DNA from: Pedobacter frigidisoli
GTDB lineage: Bacteria; Bacteroidota; Bacteroidia; Sphingobacteriales; Sphingobacteriaceae
NCBI RefSeq assembly: GCF_004331675.1
Contig: NZ_SJSN01000016.1
Location: 62,001 to 126,000 of the forward strand
Reading direction: 5' to 3'
Length of the DNA: 64,000 nucleotides
Shown piece after piece: positions 17,576-26,637 of the stretch; position 1 is the first letter of the stretch, and each line of letters starts with the position of its first letter. The translations under genes were made by a program, and so were the position numbers. The notes below the pieces were generated by a model that had not been told where the DNA came from, did no database searches, and was given only the letters and a program-made list of their open reading frames with translations.

Positions 17576-18508
17576 ATGAAAGTCGTTTCCTTTCTTCCTG
17601 CTGCTACAAAAATGATTTATGATATGGGTTTGCAGGAATATCTGTATGGTGTTACTTTCGAGTGCCCAAAAGAAGCAGCAGAAATGCCTAAAGTTGTTCG
17701 CTGCATTTTAGAAGGCAAGAATTACACCAGCGTAGAAATTGATCGAATATTTTCTGCATCAAAAGCTCAGGGTAAAAGCTTATACTGGGTTGATGATGAA
17801 CTTTTAGAAAGCATTGCCCCTGATGTTATTTTCACTCAAGATATTTGTGAGGTATGTAATATTGATACAGTTTGTACAGAAACTGCTGTATTAAAGCTAA
17901 TTAAGCAACCAAAATTAGTTCCACTTTCCCCAAATAATCTAAACGATGTATTTGAGTGTGCCATTACTATTGCCAGGGCACTTGGAAAAGGAGAAGTGGC
18001 CTTGAATTATTTAGCCGGACTTCAAATAAAGACAGATCGGATTATTGATAAACTAAGGGCAAACCGAGCGCCACTTAAACGAGTGATGTTGATGGAATGG
18101 ATAGAGCCAATTTACAATTGTGGGCATTGGATTCCGTTTCAGATTGCCGCCGCTGGTGGAGTAGATATGCTTTCTAATCCCGCCGGAGATTCTATAGTAA
18201 CACAATGGGATAAAATAGTAAAATACAACCCACAAGTTTTGGTAATTGCGCCATGCGGTTTTGATGTTAATAGAAGTATCGAGGAAATGGATTTATTAAC
18301 CGCAAAAAATGGTTGGAATGATTTAGAAGCAGTAAAAAACAACCAAGTTTACATTGCTGATTTCGATATGTTTACCCAACCAAGTGTAGGTACATTAGTT
18401 GAGGGTATTGAAGCTTTGTCTTGTATGTTTCATCCAGAAATCTTTAAAGCTGATGAAAGAATAAGTAAGAAATTCGTTAATTATTCTTCTGTAGGGGTTT
18501 TTGGGTAA
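17576..18508 (+). CDS. BtuF-like cobalamin-binding protein without signal peptide
   Basis: 310 residues of the periplasmic-binding-protein fold class III: KVVSFLPAATKMIYDMGL, then PDVIFTQD, RVMLMEWIEPIYNCGHWIPFQI, AAGGVDMLSNP and NPQVLVIAPCGF. BtuF normally carries a signal peptide; here the fold starts at residue 2, so the product should stay in the cytoplasm unless another start exists. A Cys cluster, C91, C94 and C100 (DICEVCNIDTVC), is unusual for BtuF. Its start follows the possible terminator at 17456, and its stop overlaps the sirtuin start by one base. A role in intracellular corrinoid binding is inferred. Confidence 0.8.
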   Translation: MKVVSFLPAATKMIYDMGLQEYLYGVTFECPKEAAEMPKVVRCILEGKNYTSVEIDRIFSASKAQGKSLYWVDDELLESIAPDVIFTQDICEVCNIDTVCTETAVLKLIKQPKLVPLSPNNLNDVFECAITIARALGKGEVALNYLAGLQIKTDRIIDKLRANRAPLKRVMLMEWIEPIYNCGHWIPFQIAAAGGVDMLSNPAGDSIVTQWDKIVKYNPQVLVIAPCGFDVNRSIEEMDLLTAKNGWNDLEAVKNNQVYIADFDMFTQPSVGTLVEGIEALSCMFHPEIFKADERISKKFVNYSSVGVFG

Positions 18509-19197
18509 TGAGAAAAATTGTTGTTTTAACTGGTGCTGGCATCAGCGCCGAAAGTGGCTTGAAGACATTTCGCGATTCTGATGGTCTTTGGGAAGGTTAC
18601 AATGTTTACGATGTAGCAACACCCGAAGCTTGGGAAAGAAACCCCGAATTGGTTCAAGAATTTTACAACGATAGGAGAAGACAGGTTCTTGACGCAAAAC
18701 CAAATAGGGCACATGAGATTCTAGCTGAACTAGAAGAAGATTTTGATGTAGATATCGTTACCCAAAATATTGATGACCTACATGAAAGAGCAGGATCTAC
18801 AAAGGTAACCCACTTACACGGCATTATCACAAAATCTCAATCTGATATTAAGTCGAGTCTTATTTATCCAATAAATGGTACTGAAATAAAAATGGGCGAA
18901 CAATGTGAGTTGGGTTCACAGCTGAGGCCACATGTTGTATGGTTTGGCGAATCGGTTCCAATGATCGAGGTAGCCGCTAAAATTTGTAAACAAGCAGACA
19001 TATTTGTGCTTATCGGAACTTCACTAGCTGTTTATCCTGCTGCTGGCTTAATCGATTTTGTTTCATCTCATGTTGCAAAATATATCGTTGATCCTCGAAC
19101 CCCAGATGTCAAACGATATAAAAATGTTATCACAATCGAAAAAAATGCTGTTGATGGTGTAAATATCCTTCAAGAAATTTTATACAATGGGAGCTAA
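18508..19197 (+). CDS. SIR2-family NAD-dependent protein deacylase (CobB-like), zinc-less
   Basis: Removes acyl groups from lysine using NAD+. The 229-residue protein shows GAGISAESGLKTFR (NAD binding), TQNIDDLHERAG, the catalytic HLHG, RPHVVWFGE and GTSLAVYPAAGL. The Y53-x-x-R56 pair (FYNDRR) matches the desuccinylase/demalonylase signature of class III sirtuins. The four zinc cysteines between HLHG and RPHVVW are missing; only one Cys remains (GEQC). The start overlaps the BtuF-like gene by one base and the next gene overlaps its end by 11. In Salmonella, CobB can substitute for CobT in B12 synthesis (established), which makes the location suggestive. Confidence 0.92.
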   Translation: MRKIVVLTGAGISAESGLKTFRDSDGLWEGYNVYDVATPEAWERNPELVQEFYNDRRRQVLDAKPNRAHEILAELEEDFDVDIVTQNIDDLHERAGSTKVTHLHGIITKSQSDIKSSLIYPINGTEIKMGEQCELGSQLRPHVVWFGESVPMIEVAAKICKQADIFVLIGTSLAVYPAAGLIDFVSSHVAKYIVDPRTPDVKRYKNVITIEKNAVDGVNILQEILYNGS

Positions 19198-19912
19198 AAG
19201 GATCTGCATTTTTAACTGGAGCGGAGGCAAGGATAGCACTTTGGCACTTCATTATGCTTTAAAAGATCCATCTATCGAGATTAGATATCTAGTTACCACG
19301 TTAACTGAAAAATATAATCGTGTTTCTATGCATGGTGTGAGAGAAGCATTACTTATCCAGCAAGCAGAAAGTATAGGGATCCCACTATATCAAATTCGCT
19401 TAGGGGAAATGCCTGATATGAAAACCTATGACGAAACGATGGGGCATCATCTCCAAAAATTTAAAGCAGGAGGAATTACACATTCTATTTTTGGAGATAT
19501 CTTTTTAGAAGATCTTCGAACTTATAGAGAAAATAAACTCCATGAAATTGGACTAGAAGCAATATTTCCCTTATGGAAAAAGGATACTAAACTCTTGATT
19601 CAGGAATTTTTAAATCTGAACTATAAAACCATCATTGTTTGCACTCAGCAAAACCTCGAAACATTTTGTGGAGAAGTAATCACCAACGATTTAATCGCTA
19701 AACTTCCTCTAGATATTGATCCCTGTGGTGAAAATGGAGAATTCCATACTTTTACGTTTCGTGGGCCAATATTTAAGAAAAAAATTCCTTTCGAAGTAGG
19801 AGATAAGGTATTTAGAACTTACAGTGCTCCTCAGAAAATTGATAAAATAGATAGCTCACCTTGTTCAAAATCAGACCCATTAGGTTTTTGGTACATCGAC
19901 TTGATTAATTAA
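19187..19912 (+). CDS. PP-loop ATP pyrophosphatase, Dph6/ATP_bind_4-like
   Basis: 241 residues with an N-terminal PP-loop (FNWSGGKDSTLALHYAL), the SMHGVREALLIQQAESIG block and the family signature DPCGENGEFHTFTFRGP. Eukaryotic and archaeal homologs (Dph6) amidate diphthine. Bacteria lack diphthamide, so the substrate here must differ. The family adenylates a carboxylate before amide transfer, which would fit side-chain amidation or amide re-attachment on a corrinoid, but that is inference from the B12 context. The start overlaps the sirtuin by 11 bases. It is the last gene of the unit. Confidence 0.85.
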   Translation: MGAKRICIFNWSGGKDSTLALHYALKDPSIEIRYLVTTLTEKYNRVSMHGVREALLIQQAESIGIPLYQIRLGEMPDMKTYDETMGHHLQKFKAGGITHSIFGDIFLEDLRTYRENKLHEIGLEAIFPLWKKDTKLLIQEFLNLNYKTIIVCTQQNLETFCGEVITNDLIAKLPLDIDPCGENGEFHTFTFRGPIFKKKIPFEVGDKVFRTYSAPQKIDKIDSSPCSKSDPLGFWYIDLIN

Positions 19913-20040
19913 TTTTTCCAATTCAAAACATTTTGGCATCATTTTTTCTTTAGTATTGGTAATTAACAAAATCACACATCCCAATGAAACCTGTTTAGTG
20001 AGGTTAGGTAGCTAGACATGATTCATATAAATTAAAAATT

Positions 20041-20547
20041 ATGAAAAAGATATTTGTAGTACTCGCATTAAGTTCAGTGATGTTTGCATGTAATAACAAA
20101 GCAAAAGAGGAAGCAGCATTGAAACAACAAGAAGCAGAGAAGCAATTAGCGATTAAGGCTGTAAAAGATAGTTTACGTTTAGATAGCTTCAAAAAAGTAG
20201 AAATTGTTAAGCAACAACAAGAAGTTGAAGCAAGACATCAGGCTGAGTTAGCTGCAGCTAGAAGATCAAGTGCAAGTTCAACAAGATCATCAACCAGATC
20301 TTACGCAAGTTCTGGAGGAAGTTCTAGTTCATACGGTGGAACTCAACCAACTGCAAAGAAAAAAGGTTGGAGTGATGCTGCTAAGGGTACAGTAATTGGT
20401 GCCGCAGCAGGTGCTGTTGGTGGTGCATTAATTGACAAGAAAAAAGGTCGTGGAGCTATCATTGGTGGTTTAGCTGGTGCTGGTGGGGGTTATTTAATCG
20501 GTAGAGGTGAAGACAGAAAATCAGGACGTGTTCAACCAAAAAACTAA
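20041..20547 (+). CDS. Lipoprotein with coiled coil and C-terminal glycine zipper
   Basis: 168 residues with a lipobox (SSVMFAC, Cys17). A charged Ala/Glu/Gln/Lys coiled coil spans about 20-75, then a Ser/Arg linker, then a glycine-zipper segment (GTVIGAAAGAVGGALI and GAIIGGLAGAGGGYLIG). Glycine zippers of this kind insert in membranes, often in outer-membrane lipoproteins. The role is unknown; envelope structure or stress is a guess. It is monocistronic with a clear terminator. Confidence 0.8.
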   Translation: MKKIFVVLALSSVMFACNNKAKEEAALKQQEAEKQLAIKAVKDSLRLDSFKKVEIVKQQQEVEARHQAELAAARRSSASSTRSSTRSYASSGGSSSSYGGTQPTAKKKGWSDAAKGTVIGAAAGAVGGALIDKKKGRGAIIGGLAGAGGGYLIGRGEDRKSGRVQPKN

Positions 20548-20567
20548 TTTAAATTTTAAATATTTAC

Positions 20568-20598
20568 AAAGCGGTTATGTTTCATAGCCGCTTTTTTT
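20568..20598 (+). terminator. Rho-independent terminator of the glycine-zipper lipoprotein gene
   Basis: AAAGCGGTTATG pairs with CATAGCCGCTTT (one G-T pair) around TTT and is followed by T residues. Confidence 0.85.
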
Positions 20599-20641
20599 GT
20601 GCCTAATAAAAATCGTAATATATTAGTTGAAAATAAATCCC

Positions 20642-20977
20642 ATGGTAGAAAATAATAATGCTGCGAAAGGTCAGATCCAACATTTCGTAATGTTTTGGCT
20701 AAAACCGCAACTCACAAAAGCTGAAATTGCAAATTTTGCTAATTTTTTTGAAAGTCTTAAGCCTATTAAATACATTAAAACGCTTAGTTATGGCCTAGCT
20801 GCAAATACGCCAGTTCGTCCAGTTACTGATAATTCTTTCAGCTATTCGCTTACAATAACATTCAATAATTTAGAAGATCATAATGCTTACCAAGTAGATA
20901 AAATGCATTTAGATGCTGTAGAGAAATTTTCAAATAATTGGTATAGAGTTGTTGTTCACGATACTTTAATCTCTTAA
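20642..20977 (+). CDS. Dabb-type (stress-responsive alpha/beta barrel) protein
   Basis: 111 residues from the ATG at 20642; a TTG at 20627 would add five residues. The Dabb fold of about 100 residues is recognisable from QHFVMFWLKPQLTKAEI at the N-terminus, SYSLTITFNNLEDHNAYQVDKMHLDAVEKF, and a final beta strand YRVVVHDTL. Dabb proteins are dimeric ferredoxin-like folds found in small enzymes and stress proteins; the substrate is unknown. It is followed by a terminator. Confidence 0.8.
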   Translation: MVENNNAAKGQIQHFVMFWLKPQLTKAEIANFANFFESLKPIKYIKTLSYGLAANTPVRPVTDNSFSYSLTITFNNLEDHNAYQVDKMHLDAVEKFSNNWYRVVVHDTLIS

Positions 20978-21002
20978 TTGCCAGTAAAATTAGTTGTACG
21001 CA

Positions 21003-21029
21003 AAAGGTCGGACTCGCTCCGACCTTTAT
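21003..21029. terminator. Terminator between the Dabb gene and hom
   Basis: AAAGGTCGGA (21003-21012) pairs perfectly with TCCGACCTTT (21018-21027). It may serve both convergent genes, although the T run is short. Confidence 0.65.
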
Positions 21030-21072
21030 ACTTAACAACAAAACAAATAAAAAAATTAACCTTAAAATAATT

Positions 21073-22317
21073 TTAAAGTGCAGCTAATTCTTCTGCAAAA
21101 ATATTTTCAGCAACTTGCTCTTGCTTGTAAATCTGTCTACCAGTGTAGGCAATAAACACATTTTTCTCTAAAAGCAAATCGCGGTTTTTAATTAAGCTCT
21201 CCAATTTCACGGTTCCAATTACATATTTGTACTCACTTGCAGCATATCGTTCGCTGATGTTATCGAATGCCAATAATGTGATTAAATCTTCATCAGAATA
21301 GCGTAGATAAACTTCTAACAAAATATTCTCCGTATGCTTTACTCCATTTTCTGAGTGGTATTTCTTGTACTCATAACGATAATCATAACGTAAGGCTGCA
21401 ATATCAGAAAGTACTGCTGCACCAGTTGGATGACCACCAGCTCCTTTTCCAAAAAAGAATTGCTTATCGGCGAATGCCGCTTGAACAGTTACTGCATTGT
21501 ATTCATTTTCAACATTATAAAGAAAATCATCTTTAGCTACCAATTTTGGTAAAACATAAGTAACAATATCTTTTGTGTTTACTTTACGAGCAGTTGGAAC
21601 CAATTTAATTTTGAAGTTTTTTTCACGGGCATATTTAATATCATGTTGAGAAAGATTCTGAATGCCAATGTTCAAAATTGCATCGGGATTTACGAATAAA
21701 CCGTAAGCGTGTGCAGTGGCGATAGCCAGCTTATATTTTGGATCGTAACCACCAACATCTAAAATAGGGTCGGTTTCGGCAAAACCCAAATCTTGCGCCT
21801 CTTTTAACGCAGAATCATAGCTCTGGTTTTCGTTAAATATTTTTGAGAGAATATAATTCGATGAACCATTAAATATCCCACTTAACGCATGAAAAAGTTC
21901 GTTATCATAATATTCCTCTAAATTTCTAATGATTGGAATACTGCCACAAACTGCCCCTTCATACAATAATGAAGTTCCATGTTTCTGCTGCAGATCTACT
22001 AACTCTTTCAAATGTGTAGCAATCATTTTCTTATTAGCAGAAACTACATTTTTACCATTCTTTAATGCTGTGGTTACAATGTCATAAGCCGCATCAGCAT
22101 CGTTAATTAACTCTACAATCGTATTAATTTCCGAATTGTTCAGAATTTCATTTTTATCCGTGGTAAATAAATCCTTATCTAGTGTGCGTTTTTTTTTAGG
22201 GTTCTTAATCGCTATTTTAATTATTTCCAAGTTTAGGTTTTGGCTCTGAATAATATCCAATAAACCTTGCCCTACAACTCCGAAACCAAATAATCCTATT
22301 TTTAAATTTTTACTCAT
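21073..22317 (-). CDS. hom: Homoserine dehydrogenase
   Basis: Reduces aspartate semialdehyde to homoserine with NAD(P)H, the branch point to methionine and threonine. The 414-residue length fits the monofunctional enzyme. It shows a Rossmann start (KIGLFGFGVVGQGLLDII), NGKNVVSANKKMIATH, the catalytic domain segment YEGAVCGSIPIIRNLEEY, and NGSSNYILSKI with GFAETDPILDVGGYDPKYKLAIATAHAYG. The C-terminal tail replaces a classical ACT domain with about 80 residues of unclear type. It is the third gene of the metY-metX-hom run, 174 bases after metX, supplying homoserine to MetX. Confidence 0.95.
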   Translation of the reverse strand: MSKNLKIGLFGFGVVGQGLLDIIQSQNLNLEIIKIAIKNPKKKRTLDKDLFTTDKNEILNNSEINTIVELINDADAAYDIVTTALKNGKNVVSANKKMIATHLKELVDLQQKHGTSLLYEGAVCGSIPIIRNLEEYYDNELFHALSGIFNGSSNYILSKIFNENQSYDSALKEAQDLGFAETDPILDVGGYDPKYKLAIATAHAYGLFVNPDAILNIGIQNLSQHDIKYAREKNFKIKLVPTARKVNTKDIVTYVLPKLVAKDDFLYNVENEYNAVTVQAAFADKQFFFGKGAGGHPTGAAVLSDIAALRYDYRYEYKKYHSENGVKHTENILLEVYLRYSDEDLITLLAFDNISERYAASEYKYVIGTVKLESLIKNRDLLLEKNVFIAYTGRQIYKQEQVAENIFAEELAAL

Positions 22318-22319
22318 GT

Positions 22320-22490
22320 TATGTTATAGTATCAAGTAGCGAGTATCAAGTATCAAGACTGGGTGCTCAAAAGGCATTTCGCCACTACAATTTGTTTTTT
22401 ATATTATGTTCTTTTAATCTCAAGGCTCCGCTGAACTTTGGTCTTTAATTTTGGGTTTTCCCTTTGGTCTTTCAGCTTAGTCTGTAACCA
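22320..22490. repeat. Low-complexity spacer between metX and hom
   Basis: It contains tandem-like words, GTATCAAG repeated several times near 22329-22356 and GGTCTTT-like words near 22439-22470, separated by AT-rich sequence. No gene or convincing terminator is seen. Such degenerate spacers are common in Bacteroidota operons, so operon continuity across it is uncertain. Confidence 0.35.
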
Positions 22491-22491
22491 A

Positions 22492-23586
22492 TTAAGCAGT
22501 GTGCTGCAACTTAAAAATCTTCTTATCTCTACTTTCTTTTATAAAAGTGCCGATGATGTTTGTTAGAGCATTTGTTTCAATCAAAAAACCATCATGGCCA
22601 TATTCAGAATGAATTGCAGCAAATTCAGCGTTTGGAATATGGTCTGCTAAATATTTTTGTTCCGATAATGGAAACAGAAAATCATTTTCGATTCCAATAA
22701 CCAATGTATTGGCCTTTATTAGCTTCAAGGCATCTGAAATTGATTTACGATTACGACCAACATTATGACTATCCATCGCTTTAGTTAAATAATAATAGCT
22801 GTAAGCATTGAAGCGATTTATTAATTTTTCTCCCTGATAATTTTGGTAAGATGATGCTCTGAAATTATCTGTTTTATCGTTTACACTTTCAACTTGAGTA
22901 TTGCCATAAGCATTATACGTTCTGTAGCTTAAAAGCGCAATACTGCGAGCTGTTTTTAAACCTTTACTTCCTCCATCAGGTTGGTTAGCAAAAAAAGTTC
23001 TATCGGTCGTAATTGCTAAACGCTGACTTTCATTAAAAGCAATTCCCCAAGGAGAATGAACCGCATTAGTGGCTACTAAAATTAAGTTCTCAATTTTATT
23101 GGGTTCTATAATTCCCCATTCAACTGCTTGTTGGCCTCCAAGTGAACCGCCAATTAAAAGTTTAATTTGATTAACGCTTAAATGATTTGCTAATAATTGA
23201 TGGGCTGATACAAAATCGCGAATGGTAAACTGCGGAAATGATAAAAAGTAGGGTAAACCATTTACAGGATTTGTGCTTAACGGACTAGTAGTGCCATAAT
23301 TTGAGCCCAGAACGTTTGCGCAAATTATGAAATGGTCTTGAGGATTAAACAAAGCGTTTTGCCCAAATAAACCTTCCCACCATTCAAAAACATCTGCGTT
23401 GGCCGTAAGTGCGTGGCAAACCCAAATTACATTATCTTTTTTGGCGTTCAGCTTTCCATAAGTTTGATAAGCAATTTGCAGGTTGCGAATTTTTTTTCCA
23501 CTTTCTAGTTTAAATTGTTTAGGATAACTATATACCTCAGCCCCTAAATTAGATTTTGAATTTATATCGTTGTTGCTATTTTGCAT
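22492..23586 (-). CDS. metX: Homoserine O-acetyltransferase
   Basis: An alpha/beta hydrolase-fold enzyme that transfers acetyl from acetyl-CoA to homoserine. The 364 residues include the nucleophile elbow GGSLGGQQAVEWG with S148, the upstream VCHALTANADVFEWW oxyanion region, the NVLGSNYGTTSPLSTNP block typical of MetX, and the catalytic His near the end in YGHDGFLIE. The product O-acetylhomoserine feeds MetY, encoded 47 bases upstream on the same strand. Acetyl versus succinyl specificity is assigned from the MetX rather than MetA fold. Confidence 0.95.
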   Translation of the reverse strand: MQNSNNDINSKSNLGAEVYSYPKQFKLESGKKIRNLQIAYQTYGKLNAKKDNVIWVCHALTANADVFEWWEGLFGQNALFNPQDHFIICANVLGSNYGTTSPLSTNPVNGLPYFLSFPQFTIRDFVSAHQLLANHLSVNQIKLLIGGSLGGQQAVEWGIIEPNKIENLILVATNAVHSPWGIAFNESQRLAITTDRTFFANQPDGGSKGLKTARSIALLSYRTYNAYGNTQVESVNDKTDNFRASSYQNYQGEKLINRFNAYSYYYLTKAMDSHNVGRNRKSISDALKLIKANTLVIGIENDFLFPLSEQKYLADHIPNAEFAAIHSEYGHDGFLIETNALTNIIGTFIKESRDKKIFKLQHTA

Positions 23587-23633
23587 CTTGTTTTGTAAAA
23601 TGAGTTTTAAAAGCCTTTTTCGGAGGTTAATGG

Positions 23634-25028
<1,395 letters not shown>

Positions 25029-25051
25029 CTAAAAATCTAGCAAGAGTCGTA

Positions 25052-25066
25052 TCCCGATTATCGGGA
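25052..25066. repeat. Short palindrome in the metY leader
   Basis: TCCCGAT and ATCGGGA mirror each other around one base. On the minus-strand transcript it lies between the Cys-rich frame and metY and could be a hairpin or anti-anti-terminator stem, although no T run follows. Confidence 0.4.
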
Positions 25067-25107
25067 CCTTCCAATTTGAAAAAGAAACAAAAGAGGAAGT
25101 TTTTAGA

Positions 25108-25227
25108 TTATTGTATGCAACAGCACATAAAGGTAATCGCCTGCCTATCATGCATAAAACAAATAGAAGAATTTGCTATTCTGTTTAAATTCTGCTCGCC
25201 TTGCGATTGAAGATTTAATGTATTCAT
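25108..25227 (-). CDS. Putative Cys-rich leader peptide of the metY operon
   Basis: 39 codons from the ATG at 25227 to the TAA at 25108, starting 8 bases past the riboswitch's closing stem. The peptide is Asn/Gln-rich and ends ITFMCCCIQ, with three consecutive Cys codons five codons from the end. A GGAGAT sequence lies 15 bases upstream of the ATG. Placed between a SAM riboswitch and a sulfhydrylase gene, it looks like an attenuator leader that reads cysteinyl-tRNA supply. After its stop codon, CTAAAAA and a later TTTTTAG, and CTTCC and GGAAG, could form alternative stems. This is inference; no known family was recognised. Confidence 0.5.
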   Translation of the reverse strand: MNTLNLQSQGEQNLNRIANSSICFMHDRQAITFMCCCIQ

Positions 25228-25234
25228 CAGTTTT

Positions 25235-25345
25235 AATTTATATCTCCAAATAACACCATGTCATTTGAACAGGAATTGGCACCTTCTCTTTCTGAGGGTT
25301 GCCAGTGGGTCACGGAGCCAGTCTCTCGCCACTTCTTTATAAATC
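25235..25345 (-). ncRNA. SAM-I (S-box) riboswitch
   Basis: On the minus strand the order is AAGAAGTGGCGAGAGACTGG, CTCCGTGACCCACTGGCAACC, then AAGGTGCCAATTCC. These are the conserved core sequences of the SAM-I aptamer. A plausible P1 closing stem pairs GATTTATA (from about 25345) with TATAAATT (to about 25235). It represses methionine genes when S-adenosylmethionine is high. The expression platform must lie in the 280 bases between here and metY. Confidence 0.93.
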
Positions 25346-25525
25346 AATCCGATTAAGATTGACTTTTATTTAGCTATCTGCCAAATAATATTTCAAATAT
25401 CTAAATTAAATATCAAACAACAAAATTAAATTCTGATTTTTTGTCAACTACTTGTAAATCAATTTTGTAATTTTAATCACTAAAACAAAATAAGTTGAAG
25501 TAACCTAAATTTAACATCAAAACTT

Positions 25526-25533
25526 TATGTTTG
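25526..25533 (+). promoter_or_regulatory. Predicted -7 box of the secreted protein gene
   Basis: TATGTTTG matches TAnnTTTG, 20 bases before the ATG at 25553. Confidence 0.4.
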
Positions 25534-25552
25534 TATTACCTATCTAATCAAT

Positions 25553-26557
25553 ATGAAAAAAATAAAATCTATTTTTCTGGTATTGCTCATAGCGATTTCA
25601 GGATTAAACGCTCAAGCCCAATTCGGCGGATTAAAAGACAAGTTATTAAAAGTTGGAACGGCGCAAGGCGCTAAGGCACTTGGCGTTGATAAATTCTTAA
25701 AACAACCAGCCGCAATCACAACCTCGTTTGAAGATGTAAATCGTGAGGGCGAAAAAATGCCAGATTTCAATGCGAGTGCAAAATTTCAACCTTTGTATTT
25801 ATTGCCGAAAAACCCTGATGGTGGTTATGTTTTGTGTGAGGGTTTTTATGAAATGACGAATAAAAGTTATTGCTTAAAAGCAGGAACATTTGCGCCATCA
25901 AAAGGCGATGGGTATATGTTTGCGCCAGTTTTAGGTCCTAAAGAGGAAATTGTTATTTCTGTTTTAAAAAGTGCAGAAAAACATCCAGATGTAGATCAAC
26001 ATGATATTCAGGTTTTGCTCTGGACAATTATTGCCAGAACAAAATTTGCCGATTATGCAGGGACTGTTAAATTAACTGCAATTAAACTCTTAACACCAAA
26101 ACAGTTGACACAATTGGAAGGTGGCGCATTAGGTATTTTACCGTTCGATGTAATGGAAAAAGCAAAAGACCAATTGCCATCTGGAATTAAAGCTGTTTTC
26201 GAAGCAGAAAATAATATTCGCCAATTGGTTTCATCTGGCAATTATACCTATGCGGATATGGAGAAATACGCTATTATTGCGGGAATGGCGCCACCTAGAG
26301 CTGATGTACCAAGTGGTATTTGGACAAAACATCCTGATGGGTATTATGTGCGTTATTTTCCATCAGGTTACTCGATTACCAAAGTTCAGGTTTATGTACC
26401 AAAGGAATTGTTAGCCAATGGTAATAAACTGATTTATGATGCCGCAGGAGATATTGCTTGCCCTGCAAATACAGGTTCTCAACGATTAGCACAAACCAAT
26501 GAGCCACTAAATGCAAATTATAAACTTAAATTGGCCACCATTTGTAATCCAAAATAA
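25553..26557 (+). CDS. Secreted protein of unknown function
   Basis: 334 residues with a signal peptide (MKKIKSIFLVLLIAISGLNAQAQ). The mature part has no motif I can name. Notable are a middle segment with HPDVDQHDIQVLLWTIIARTKF and a Tyr/Pro-rich segment near the C-terminus (HPDGYYVRYFPSGYSITKVQVYVPKEL) that looks like a beta-strand pair. Two or three Cys residues occur late. It is monocistronic, with its own -7 box and a following bidirectional terminator. A periplasmic or secreted role is all that can be supported. Confidence 0.75.
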   Translation: MKKIKSIFLVLLIAISGLNAQAQFGGLKDKLLKVGTAQGAKALGVDKFLKQPAAITTSFEDVNREGEKMPDFNASAKFQPLYLLPKNPDGGYVLCEGFYEMTNKSYCLKAGTFAPSKGDGYMFAPVLGPKEEIVISVLKSAEKHPDVDQHDIQVLLWTIIARTKFADYAGTVKLTAIKLLTPKQLTQLEGGALGILPFDVMEKAKDQLPSGIKAVFEAENNIRQLVSSGNYTYADMEKYAIIAGMAPPRADVPSGIWTKHPDGYYVRYFPSGYSITKVQVYVPKELLANGNKLIYDAAGDIACPANTGSQRLAQTNEPLNANYKLKLATICNPK

Positions 26558-26584
26558 ATTAAGTTAAACTAAGTCGCTAAAGCA

Positions 26585-26615
26585 AAAAGGCTGATTCAGA
26601 AAATGAATCAGCCTT
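26585..26615. terminator. Bidirectional terminator
   Basis: AAAGGCTGATTC pairs perfectly with GAATCAGCCTTT around AGAAAAT. It sits between the convergent genes ending at 26557 and 26638. Confidence 0.85.
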
Positions 26616-26637
26616 TCATATTTCCAAGACAATTATT

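Noticed and set aside
18508-19197. SIR2 domain as an antiphage defence effector
   Set aside because: It is a compact CobB-like deacylase overlapped with B12 genes, with no TIR, STAND or other defence partner nearby.
22320-22490. Possible remnant mobile element between metX and hom
   Set aside because: Short degenerate words are present but no inverted ends, target duplication or coding remnant.
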